In this document: in pieces, positions 32,897 to 40,842 of the stretch | How the letters are laid out: each line of letters opens with the position of its first letter | How positions within the stretch are numbered: the stretch's first letter is position 1 | Origin: Aliihoeflea sp. 40Bstr573 | Lineage (GTDB): Bacteria; Pseudomonadota; Alphaproteobacteria; Rhizobiales; Rhizobiaceae | Length of the DNA: 64,000 nt | Reading direction: 5' to 3' | Assembly (NCBI RefSeq): GCF_024105655.1 | Contig: NZ_JAAAMH010000015.1 | Span: forward strand, 1 to 64,000 | Translations under genes and position numbers: made by a program | The notes under the pieces: model-generated | Database searches by the model: none | Told to the model about the DNA's origin: nothing | What the model saw: only the letters and a program-made list of their open reading frames with translations

Positions 32897-32928
32897 ACGG
32901 CCGCGTCTGCCCCTTGACGGGCTCGGCG

Positions 32929-32952
32929 TTACATATAAAAATTCATATGTAA
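32929..32952. promoter_or_regulatory. Perfect palindrome upstream of soxC, probable SoxR operator
   Basis: TTACATAT (32929-32936) and ATATGTAA (32945-32952) are exact inverted repeats around AAAAATTC. The arm and A-rich centre match the soxW-soxX and DUF302-MBL sites. It lies 29 bp before the soxC ATG and implies an internal, separately regulated promoter for soxCD. Confidence 0.7.
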
Positions 32953-32981
32953 GAATGGATCACATGACTCGGGAGGAGCCG

Positions 32982-34262
32982 ATGGACGGTCCCGCAAGCA
33001 CCAAGAGCGCATCGCGGCGCAGTTTCCTGAAGGGCGCTCTGACGGGCGGCGCGGCTATTGCCGCAAGCACGGCTCTCGTCGGCAGAGCCGGCGCCCAGAG
33101 TGATCCGCTGGTCACCGATATCCAGGACTGGAACCGGTATCTGGGCGAGGGGGTCGACGCGCGCCCCTACGGTACGCCTTCGCAGTTCGAGGAGCATGTG
33201 GTCCGGCGCAACGTCGCCTGGCTGACGTCCGACCCCATCTCGTCGGTGAACTTCACGCCGCTTCATGAACTCGAAGGAATCATCACGCCGAACGGACTTT
33301 GCTTCGAACGTCACCACGCAGGCATCGCCGAAATCGCGCCTGCAGACCATCGGCTGATGATCAACGGCCTCGTTGATCAGCCGCTGATCTTCACCATGGA
33401 CGATCTGAAGCGGTTCCCGCGCGAGAACAAGGTCTACTTCCTCGAATGCGCTGCCAATTCCGGCATGGAATGGCGCGGCGCGCAGCTCAACGGCTGCCAG
33501 TACACGCACGGCATGGTCCACTGCGTGATGTATACCGGTGTCAGCTTGCGCACGATTCTCGAAGAAGCAGGCGTCAAGGCGAACGGCAGCTGGCTGCTGG
33601 CAGAGGGTGCGGATGCATCCGCCATGACACGCTCGATCCCCATGGAAAAGGCGCTGGACGATTGCATGGTGGCCTTTGCCATGAACGGCGAGGCGCTGCG
33701 CCCCGAGCAGGGTTACCCGCTGCGGCTGGTGGTCCCGGGATGGGAAGGCAACATGTGGGTCAAGTGGCTCCGCCGCCTCGAGGTCGGGGATCAGCCCTGG
33801 CACCATCGCGAAGAGACTTCGAAATACACCGACCTTCTCTCGAACGGGAAGGCGCGAAGGTTCACCTGGGTGATGGAAGTCAAGTCCGTCATCACCAATC
33901 CCAGCCCGCAGGCTCCGATCAAGCATGGGCGCGGGCATACGGTCCTGTCCGGCCTCGCCTGGTCGGGCAACGGCACGATCAAGCGGGTCGATGTCACGAC
34001 CGACGGCGGGCGCAACTGGCACCAAGCGAGAATCGACGGCCCGAGCCTGCCGATGGCATTGCATCGCTTTTACTACGAGTTCGACTGGGACGGCTCGGAG
34101 CTCTTCCTGCAGTCGCGGGCGATCGACGACAAGGGCTTCGTGCAGCCGACGAAGGATGAGCTTCGGACGGCGCGCGGGCCGAACTCGATCTATCACAACA
34201 ACGGCATCCAGACCTGGCATGTCGACAGCGACGGAGTGATCGAAAATGTCGAGATTTCGTAA
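32982..34262 (+). CDS. soxC: SoxC, molybdenum subunit of sulfane dehydrogenase
   Basis: A 426-residue Tat-exported molybdoprotein of the sulfite oxidase family. The signal is ASRRSFLKGALTGGAAIAAS. The molybdenum-ligand cysteine lies in YFLECAANSGMEW, and the dimerisation domain begins near residue 300. SoxC and SoxD oxidise the sulfane sulfur on SoxY, giving complete oxidation without sulfur globules. ATG 32982 follows GGGAGGAG; in-frame ATGs at 32955 and 32964 are weaker. It overlaps soxD by 17 bp. Confidence 0.95.
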   Translation: MDGPASTKSASRRSFLKGALTGGAAIAASTALVGRAGAQSDPLVTDIQDWNRYLGEGVDARPYGTPSQFEEHVVRRNVAWLTSDPISSVNFTPLHELEGIITPNGLCFERHHAGIAEIAPADHRLMINGLVDQPLIFTMDDLKRFPRENKVYFLECAANSGMEWRGAQLNGCQYTHGMVHCVMYTGVSLRTILEEAGVKANGSWLLAEGADASAMTRSIPMEKALDDCMVAFAMNGEALRPEQGYPLRLVVPGWEGNMWVKWLRRLEVGDQPWHHREETSKYTDLLSNGKARRFTWVMEVKSVITNPSPQAPIKHGRGHTVLSGLAWSGNGTIKRVDVTTDGGRNWHQARIDGPSLPMALHRFYYEFDWDGSELFLQSRAIDDKGFVQPTKDELRTARGPNSIYHNNGIQTWHVDSDGVIENVEIS

Positions 34263-35010
34263 TCTGCTCGTCGCCGGCGGCATCGTTCTTGGAACGGCCG
34301 CTGCATTCGCCCAGTCGACGGAAACCGCGGACGAGCCTGCTGTGGAACAGTCGTCGACAGAGGCGCACGATCACGCAACCGAGGGCATGGCTGGCGGGGC
34401 TGGAAAGAACTTCGCGCTCGGACGTGTCGCGACTAACGACGAAGTCGCTGCGTGGGATATCGACGTGCGTCCGGACGGTCAGGGATTGCCGGTCGGGCGC
34501 GGAACCGTCGAGGAAGGCATCACCGTCTACGACGAGCAGTGTGCCGCATGCCACGGTGATTTCGGCGAGGCGATCGGACGCTGGCCGGTGCTGGCGGGTG
34601 GGCAGGGAACGCTCGAAGACGACCGCCCCGAAAAGACCGTCGGCTCCTACTGGCCGTATCTGTCGACCGTCTACGACTACGTCAAGCGCGCGATGCCCTT
34701 CGGCAATGCAAGGTCCTTGTCCGACGACGAAGTCTACGCACTGACGGCGTACATCCTCTACCTGAACGACATCGTCGATGACGAGGCGTTCGAACTCTCC
34801 AATGAGAACTTCGCCGATGTGCGGCTGCCCAACGAGGACAACTTCATCGACGACGACCGGCTGTCCGAGCCGCACTACGCCGCGAACCGCGAGCCATGCA
34901 TGCAGGACTGTATCGAGGGAAAGGCCGAGATCACCATGCATGCAGCCGTGCTCGACGTGACGCCGGACGCTGGCGACGGCGATGAGGCTCCAGCGGCGGG
35001 TATCGATTGA
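34246..35010 (+). CDS. soxD: SoxD, cytochrome subunit of sulfane dehydrogenase (single haem)
   Basis: A 254-residue exported cytochrome c with signal peptide (FRNLLVAGGIVLGTAAAFAQ). The one haem motif is DEQCAACHGDFGEAIGRWPVL, and a candidate Met ligand is in KRAMPFGNARSL. The well-studied Paracoccus SoxD has about 380 residues and two haems; this copy ends in an acidic tail (ending DGDEAPAAGID) with no second CxxCH, although a REPCMQDC pair is present. It overlaps soxC, so it is clearly its partner. The small cytochrome encoded next may supply the missing haem function. Confidence 0.9.
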   Translation: MSRFRNLLVAGGIVLGTAAAFAQSTETADEPAVEQSSTEAHDHATEGMAGGAGKNFALGRVATNDEVAAWDIDVRPDGQGLPVGRGTVEEGITVYDEQCAACHGDFGEAIGRWPVLAGGQGTLEDDRPEKTVGSYWPYLSTVYDYVKRAMPFGNARSLSDDEVYALTAYILYLNDIVDDEAFELSNENFADVRLPNEDNFIDDDRLSEPHYAANREPCMQDCIEGKAEITMHAAVLDVTPDAGDGDEAPAAGID

Positions 35011-35041
35011 TGCAGCGGGTGGTCGGCTTTGGGAGGAGCGG

Positions 35042-35440
35042 GTGAAACGCTCGTCATCCAGGAACCTGGCAAGGGGCAGCGGTGCGGCGACCGCTGCCCT
35101 TTTTGGCATCGTGATGACCCCTGCGCCCGCCCTTGCCGACGAGGAGGCCGCGCGCCTGCTCGAGGCAGAGCAGCAGGTCACGCGCATTCTCTCGACCTCC
35201 GGCGACCCTGCTTTCGGGGCGTACTTGGGAGGGGAGTGCGCCACCTGCCATCAGCAGTCCGGAAGTGGTTCCGGCATTCCCCCCATTGCCGGGCTGCCGG
35301 CCGACTACACCGTACAGGCACTGGTCGAATACCGGCTTGGAATTCGAACCAACGAAGTCATGCAGTTGATGGCAAAGCGGCTTGCCGACGAAGAGATCGC
35401 TGCCTTGGCGGCGTATTTCGCGCAGGAGGAAGCGCAGTAG
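35042..35440 (+). CDS. Small SoxE/FccA-like monohaem cytochrome c
   Basis: A 132-residue exported cytochrome. GTG 35042 is chosen because GGGAGGAG lies 3 bp upstream and a signal peptide (ATAALFGIVMTPAPALA) follows; an in-frame ATG at 34982 sits inside soxD. The haem site is GGECATCHQQSGSGSGIPPIAGLP and a methionine ligand may be in TNEVMQLMAKRL. It is encoded just before the flavoprotein gene, so it is probably the cytochrome partner of SoxF, as in flavocytochrome c sulfide dehydrogenase. Paracoccus SoxE has two haems and this has one. Confidence 0.85.
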   Translation: MKRSSSRNLARGSGAATAALFGIVMTPAPALADEEAARLLEAEQQVTRILSTSGDPAFGAYLGGECATCHQQSGSGSGIPPIAGLPADYTVQALVEYRLGIRTNEVMQLMAKRLADEEIAALAAYFAQEEAQ

Positions 35441-35485
35441 CCAAGCGGTCGAGGGAACGTTCTAGCTCACCATGGGAGGTTTGAG

Positions 35486-36760
35486 ATGAGCAGACTGACG
35501 AGACGGCAATTCGGACTGATCTTGGGAGCGTCCACGGCGACGCTCGCGCTACCAACCTACCTGCGCGCGCAGGACAAGCCGAAGGTCGTGGTCATCGGCG
35601 GCGGGGCAGGCGGGGCGACGGCGGCAAAGTATCTCGCCAAAGACTCGAACGGCGCGCTCGACGTGACGCTGATCGAGGAGAATGACGAATTCACGACCTG
35701 CTTCTTCTCCAACCTTTATCTCGGTGATTTCCGCGACTGGGATTCGATCACCCACTCCTACGACGAACTCGTTTCCAGGTACGGCATCAAGAAGGTCACG
35801 GATCGCGCGACGGCGATTGACCGCGAGGCCAAGACCGTGTCGCTCGGCGACGGTTCGACCGTTCCCTATGATCGTCTCGTCGTCTCGCCCGGCATCGACA
35901 TCATCTACGATTCGGTGCCGGGCTACTCCGAGGCTGCTGCCGAAATCGCGCCGCACGCGTGGAAGGCCGGTCCGCAAACCCGTCTTCTCAAGGAGAAGCT
36001 GGACGCACTGGAAGAGGGGCAGAACATCGTCATGCTTGCTCCCCCAAATCCCTACCGCTGCCCACCCGGTCCCTATGAGCGCGTGTCCATGATGGCGCAT
36101 GTTCTGAAGGAAAAGGGTCTGACCGGGTCGAAGATCTTCGTCATCGACCCCAAGGAGACCTTCTCCAAGCAGGCGCTGTTCCAGGCGGGCTGGGAAAAAC
36201 ATTATCCCGGAATGGTCGAATGGTATGGCCCGGACGTTCACGGCGGCATCGTCGGCGTGGACGTCGAAGCGGGCACGGTCGAGACCGATCTCGATACGTT
36301 CGAAGGCGCGCTCCTGAACATCATTCCAGCCCAACGCGCGGGCGCGATCGCAATCGATGCCGGCCTTGCGAGCGAAAACGGATTCTGCCCGATCGATGCC
36401 GCCTCGATGCGCTCGACCATGGATGAAGCGGTCTTCGTGATCGGTGACGCTTCGATCGCCGGGGACATGCCGAAGTCCGGCTTTTCTGCCAACAGCCAGG
36501 CCAAGGTCGCAGCGCTCCACATCCGCGCGGACCTGACCCAGTCTCAGACGTTTCCGGCCCGGTACTCCAACACGTGCTGGTCACTGATCGACACGGAAGA
36601 CGGCGTCAAGGTCGGGGCAAGGTACGAGCCGAAGGACGGCAAGATCACGTCGATCGAAGGGTTCGTCAGCCAGGCTGGCGAGGATGCCGCATTGCGCAAG
36701 GCGACATACGAGGAATCGATCGGCTGGTACGACGGCATCGTCGCGGACATGTTTACCTGA
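35486..36760 (+). CDS. soxF: SoxF, flavocytochrome c sulfide dehydrogenase flavoprotein
   Basis: A 424-residue exported FAD protein. The Tat signal LTRRQFGLILGASTATLALP precedes the FAD-binding VVVIGGGAGGATAAKYLAK. The redox-active cysteines of FccB appear in FTTCFFSNLYLG and NPYRCPPGPYERVSMMAH, and the second FAD motif in AVFVIGDASIAGDMPKSG. It would oxidise sulfide and pass electrons to the small cytochrome. TGGGAGG precedes the ATG. SoxF in Paracoccus speeds thiosulfate oxidation by reactivating SoxYZ. Confidence 0.93.
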   Translation: MSRLTRRQFGLILGASTATLALPTYLRAQDKPKVVVIGGGAGGATAAKYLAKDSNGALDVTLIEENDEFTTCFFSNLYLGDFRDWDSITHSYDELVSRYGIKKVTDRATAIDREAKTVSLGDGSTVPYDRLVVSPGIDIIYDSVPGYSEAAAEIAPHAWKAGPQTRLLKEKLDALEEGQNIVMLAPPNPYRCPPGPYERVSMMAHVLKEKGLTGSKIFVIDPKETFSKQALFQAGWEKHYPGMVEWYGPDVHGGIVGVDVEAGTVETDLDTFEGALLNIIPAQRAGAIAIDAGLASENGFCPIDAASMRSTMDEAVFVIGDASIAGDMPKSGFSANSQAKVAALHIRADLTQSQTFPARYSNTCWSLIDTEDGVKVGARYEPKDGKITSIEGFVSQAGEDAALRKATYEESIGWYDGIVADMFT

Positions 36761-36774
36761 AGGAGCAAAAGCGA

Positions 36775-37317
36775 ATGAAACGAGCGGCAGCAATGGTTCT
36801 GGCAATCAGCCTTGTCGGCTTTGTATCGACGTCCGCAATGGCGGGGCCGGAAGATCCATCGTCTTTCGATCCGGTCCAGTACGAAGCGCAGAAGGTGCTC
36901 TACGACTGGAACTACGACAAGCCGGAGGACGGGATCAGGGCGCTCGGCTTCATTCGAAATCACCTCAAGGCCATGGACGAGTACGGCGACCGGGAGAATT
37001 CCAAGGTCGTCATGGTCGCCCATGGCAACGAGCTTCACGCCTTTTCGCGCCTCAACCGCGATGCGTATCCGGAAGCCTACGACGCTTTGAAGGAGATGGC
37101 CGATGCCGGCGTCGAAATCCACGTCTGTGCGAATGCCGCGCGGGGGCGCGGTTATGCGCCCGAGGATTTCTACGATGTGATCACCGTCGTCCCGGCTGCC
37201 GTGATCGACATCGCGAAGTATCAGATTGAAGGTTACAGCTACATGTATCCGCAGCTCACTTCGAAGATGACGCGTGACGATGTGGTCGCCAAGCATCCCG
37301 AGCTTTCGATGGACTAG
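36775..37317 (+). CDS. Periplasmic DsrE-family protein
   Basis: A 180-residue protein with signal peptide (AAAMVLAISLVGFVSTSAMA) and a DsrE/DsrF-like fold: KVVMVAHGNELHAFSRL, then YPEAYDALKEMADAGVEIHVCANAARGRGY, with one conserved-looking cysteine. DsrE-like proteins carry sulfane sulfur on cysteine. It is 14 bp after soxF with AAGGAGC upstream, so it is the last gene of the sox operon. A role as periplasmic sulfur carrier is likely but unproven. Confidence 0.85.
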   Translation: MKRAAAMVLAISLVGFVSTSAMAGPEDPSSFDPVQYEAQKVLYDWNYDKPEDGIRALGFIRNHLKAMDEYGDRENSKVVMVAHGNELHAFSRLNRDAYPEAYDALKEMADAGVEIHVCANAARGRGYAPEDFYDVITVVPAAVIDIAKYQIEGYSYMYPQLTSKMTRDDVVAKHPELSMD

Positions 37318-37327
37318 CAACGGCAAC

Positions 37328-37356
37328 TGGCCCGCGCCGTCAACCGGCGCGGGCCA
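37328..37356. terminator. Strong GC hairpin ending the sox operon
   Basis: TGGCCCGCGCCG (37328-37339), loop TCAAC and CGGCGCGGGCCA (37345-37356) form a perfect 12-bp stem starting 11 bp after the last sox-operon gene. There is no U-run after it. It is the natural end of the sox transcript. Confidence 0.65.
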
Positions 37357-37497
37357 CTCGAAGCCTGCGGCAACACGCAGCTGCAGGCGAGCGCGAATGG
37401 CGCCGAAGCCGAGCATCGAGCTCGTGCGCCAGGCAGGAAGTCGCGCGGCAACGTGCTATTTTCTTCGCAGACATCTTCGGAAGGAGTCGTCGGGCAT

Positions 37498-38820
37498 ATG
37501 AGCGACGTTCGCGAAGACGGCGCGCGCAATGAATTGTCGCGGGCGCTGGTTGCAGGATTCAGGTCGCATCCCGAGCGCTCGGCCGCGATCGGGGAAATCC
37601 ACTCGCGTCCCCAACCGATGCTGCCAGTGCCGCGAACGCTGATCCAACTGGCATTTTCCACCGAAGGCGGCGCTGTCGTGGATGCGGCGGTCATTGCCGA
37701 GTTGTGTCGCAAGCATGCGCTATCCGCGCCGGAAAGGGCCGCGCGGCACTGCACGTTCCGCCTGCCCAACGGGAACCTCTACTGGGAACGGCACAGCGAA
37801 TTTTCGACATATCTTTGGGAGGCGCCGCCGGCGGGGGCTCGACACTGGAAAATCGGCTCCCCGTTCGACGTCGGCTTCAATCCACCAGGAACGGTGATGT
37901 CCGGTGTGCGCCTGGAAATCCTGCAACTCGATCCGAACGCTTCTCCACCCTCGCTGGGACTTGATCCGGAAAGCGTCTGCCACGCTCTCGTTGAAGACGG
38001 CAATGCCGAGATCCTGACTGATTTCCGACAGGACGCAGACGGCCTTACCCGCATATTCGTCATCGATCGCGGATTGAACGAGATTCGGCGAGGTGCCCTG
38101 GCGCAGCGCCTCATCGAGATCGAGACCTATCGCGTATTCTGCATGCTGGGGCTGTCGCTCGCTCAAGTGCTGTCTGGTCATCTCAGGCGCCTCGAGGCCG
38201 ATGTCGCGCAATTGACGAGCGAAATTCGACGCGGCGGGCGCGACGAGAGCGAGCGCTTGCTGGCCAGGTTGACCGATCTCGCCGCGGAACTTGAAGCGCA
38301 AGCTGCCTCCAGCCTGTTCCGGTTCGGGGCCAGCCGCGCCTACTACGATATCGTGCTCGAGCGCCTGGATGCGCTCAAGGAGGTTCCGATCGAGGGGGCG
38401 GCAAGCTGGTCGCAATTCCTGGCTCGCCGCGTTGCTCCTGCAATGCGCACCTGCCGCTCGGTGGAAGACCGTCAAGCCAACCTGTCGCGGAAGATATCCC
38501 GGACGACCCAGCTTCTACGAACCTGGGTCGACGTGGAAGTGGAACGGCAAAACCGCGACCTACTGGCTTCGATGAACGACCGCGCGCGTCAGCAACTCAG
38601 GTTGCAGCAAACCGTCGAAGGTCTCTCGGTGGCCGCCATATCGTACTACGTCGTCGGACTGATCAGCTACCTTCTGAATGGATTGCCGCCCCTGCTCGGC
38701 CTGAACCTGCCGAAGTACACCGCTGGACTGGCCGTGCCGTTTGTCATCCTCGTTGTCTGGCTCCTCGTCCGCCGTATTCGCAGACGTCATGACGAGAGCG
38801 GATCGACCGGGTTGGCTTAA
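37498..38820 (+). CDS. DUF3422 family membrane protein
   Basis: A 440-residue protein of the DUF3422 family, common in alphaproteobacteria and of unknown function. Landmarks are GEIHSRPQPMLPVPRT near the N-terminus, FRLPNGNLYWERHSEFSTYLW, a helical middle section rich in Glu and Arg, and two C-terminal membrane helices (about 375-395 and 403-425: GLSVAAISYYVVGLISYLLNG, then LAVPFVILVVWLLVRRIRR). It lies 180 bp after the sox operon hairpin, so it is probably a separate transcript. ATG 37498 is the family-consistent start. Confidence 0.88.
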   Translation: MSDVREDGARNELSRALVAGFRSHPERSAAIGEIHSRPQPMLPVPRTLIQLAFSTEGGAVVDAAVIAELCRKHALSAPERAARHCTFRLPNGNLYWERHSEFSTYLWEAPPAGARHWKIGSPFDVGFNPPGTVMSGVRLEILQLDPNASPPSLGLDPESVCHALVEDGNAEILTDFRQDADGLTRIFVIDRGLNEIRRGALAQRLIEIETYRVFCMLGLSLAQVLSGHLRRLEADVAQLTSEIRRGGRDESERLLARLTDLAAELEAQAASSLFRFGASRAYYDIVLERLDALKEVPIEGAASWSQFLARRVAPAMRTCRSVEDRQANLSRKISRTTQLLRTWVDVEVERQNRDLLASMNDRARQQLRLQQTVEGLSVAAISYYVVGLISYLLNGLPPLLGLNLPKYTAGLAVPFVILVVWLLVRRIRRRHDESGSTGLA

Positions 38821-39117
38821 ACGGACGTGGTGCCGTCGTTAGCAGGGCAAAAACCGGGAAAATACTACCGTCCGGCGGTCCAAAGAACGGTTTCGAAGCA
38901 CCCGTTGTCGTTCTCTATTTGCGCGACGGCAGCTTTGCGCCCCCATTTCGGTCGCTCGGCTTCAAATCGGCGCTTCCCGAAAGCTGCCGCTCTGTCCACA
39001 CGATGAGCACGTCTCGGACTGGGTGATTTGCGGCGGCTATCGCGTCATGGAGGTTGACGCTACCATCGCCTACGAACGCTCGCCTCCAATCGCATCGGCG
39101 GCCGAATAGTATCTCGA
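38821..39117. other. Gap before the gajB-like gene
   Basis: A 297-bp stretch between convergent genes. I see no gene, strong hairpin or attachment site. It marks the right boundary of the sox region and the left edge of the defence block. Confidence 0.4.
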
Positions 39118-40842
39118 CTAAAGCGCGATCAATTCGACCGCGCCGCCCATTCCCGCCATCAAATCCCTTAGCCTCGGGGCCTGGGTTCGAGGCAGGGCAA
39201 GCGCCAAGAGTCGTTGCGCCCGCGACGCGCCGACATAGATCTTTCGCGCTTCCTCGTTGTCGACCGCAGCATCCCCGGTTAGAAAATCGACGATACCTTT
39301 GGCGGTGCTCGGCGACATCACTACGCAGATCGCGGGAAACTCCATCCCCTTCACGCTATGGATCGTCCGCGCGGCGTGGCCCGATGAAGGCGCAACCGAC
39401 AATGCCTTATCGAGGTCGCCATTTCGGCGTAGCCGCTGGTTGATCGACTGGCCACCGGCCGGCAGAAGCGGCGCCAGCAGCCGACGCGCCTCGTCGTGCC
39501 AGGCCTCGGGTGTCGCGAACCTCTCCGGGCTGAATCGGAGCGCCTGCGCCAGGGCCAGTGCCCCGGGCCGCCAAGCATCCAGACCGACATCGGCGTCCGC
39601 GAGATGCTGATGGTAGGTCCTGCCGCCCATTTGGCCACCAAGCTCGAGCATGATCCGATGGATTGCGATCAGCGCCTCCTTCCGACCGCCAAGCTCAAAA
39701 GAGAAATGAAAATCGCTTACAGCGACGGCCAGCCGGTAACTCAGGTCGCGCACGCCCGAATCCTGAGGATGCCCGAGCGCGTTAGCGCCGGTCCGGCGCG
39801 TCGCCGAAACGACCGGGCAATCTCGTGCCTCCAGCCCCATCGCCGTGACAAGTTCCTGAAATTTCGTCCCGATCGCGGCCGGAACACCCTTTCCCGAATA
39901 GGACAGGATCTGAATTGCGGTCGGCTCCTCGCGATGCTCTCCGAGCGCCTCGTCAATCGCGGCGCGCATATTGGGTGCGCGCAACGCTACCACCCCTTTA
40001 GTAATGTGTCCGCTGGACCGGAAGTTTCCGTTGATGGGCAGTCGCTCGTCCGCGCCGAATGTCTCTGCGAATTGCCCAAGCTCGTGCGAGACGCCGCCTC
40101 GAAAGCCGTAGATCGCCTGGTTCGGGTCGCAGATCACCTTCACCGGGACTCCTGCTGTCCTGAACCAGGCGATGATCTCAAGGTCGACCGGATTGCAGTC
40201 CTGCGCTTCGTCGACGATTAGCTCGAGGAAACGCCCTGCGAATGCTGGGCCAAGGACTGCGCCGCAAGCTGGATCGCGCAGCCGAACGAGCGCCACCGAG
40301 CGCGCGTCGGCAAAATCGAGCTCCCCGCGCTGAAGGAAGCGCGCACGCGTTTTTCGCGCCGCCGTCTCGTGTGCCTTGATCTTCCCGCGAAAGCCGTGAC
40401 GCTGGATCATGGCGGGGATCGCATCTCCCGTAACGCGGTCGAAGCACTGCAGTGGCAAGGCCTGGGCTCCGGCGAACGGCTGTATCGTGCGGTCGTCCTT
40501 ATCGGGGATGAGCCTCGGCTTTGCCGCGCAGCCGTCGATGCCAAACGGTGCAATCAGAAACTGCCAAAGGAACGCGTCAAACGTCCCGATGAAGTGCGGG
40601 AACGCCGGTGTCGCGACGAGTCCCTCTCGGCGCAGGCGGTCTTCCAGCTCCGATACAGCGGCGATCGTGAAGGACAGAAAAGCTATACCGCGGCCGGTCG
40701 GCCCTCCGCTTAGAAGTGAACGTGCGCGCTCGACCATGACGCGGGTTTTGCCAGCTCCCGGGCACGCCGCAATGAAAGCCGAGCCCGGATGATCGATCAC
40801 ACGTCGTTGCTCAGCGGTCGGCCTAAACGGCGCAGCGATCAT
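39118..40842 (-). CDS. gajB: UvrD/PcrA-like helicase, GajB of a Gabija-type system
   Basis: A 574-residue superfamily 1 helicase. Motif I is FIAACPGAGKTRVMVERA, motif II LIVDEAQDCNPVDLE, motif III VICDPNQAIYGFRGG, motif V IHSVKGMEFPAICVVM and motif VI IYVGASRAQRLLALALP. Its start overlaps the OLD-nuclease stop by 4 bp. The pairing and order (OLD nuclease, then UvrD-like helicase) define class 2 OLD loci and the Gabija anti-phage system, where GajB senses DNA ends or hydrolyses nucleotides and helps GajA cut DNA. Confidence 0.88.
   Translation of the reverse strand: MIAAPFRPTAEQRRVIDHPGSAFIAACPGAGKTRVMVERARSLLSGGPTGRGIAFLSFTIAAVSELEDRLRREGLVATPAFPHFIGTFDAFLWQFLIAPFGIDGCAAKPRLIPDKDDRTIQPFAGAQALPLQCFDRVTGDAIPAMIQRHGFRGKIKAHETAARKTRARFLQRGELDFADARSVALVRLRDPACGAVLGPAFAGRFLELIVDEAQDCNPVDLEIIAWFRTAGVPVKVICDPNQAIYGFRGGVSHELGQFAETFGADERLPINGNFRSSGHITKGVVALRAPNMRAAIDEALGEHREEPTAIQILSYSGKGVPAAIGTKFQELVTAMGLEARDCPVVSATRRTGANALGHPQDSGVRDLSYRLAVAVSDFHFSFELGGRKEALIAIHRIMLELGGQMGGRTYHQHLADADVGLDAWRPGALALAQALRFSPERFATPEAWHDEARRLLAPLLPAGGQSINQRLRRNGDLDKALSVAPSSGHAARTIHSVKGMEFPAICVVMSPSTAKGIVDFLTGDAAVDNEEARKIYVGASRAQRLLALALPRTQAPRLRDLMAGMGGAVELIAL

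Noticed and set aside
32859-32981. A longer SoxC starting inside soxB
   Set aside because: It would place residues before the Tat signal; the ATG at 32982 has GGGAGGAG and follows the palindromic operator.
34246-35440. SoxD and the small cytochrome as one frameshifted dihaem SoxD
   Set aside because: The second gene has its own ribosome-binding site and signal peptide, and SoxD ends in a coherent acidic tail.
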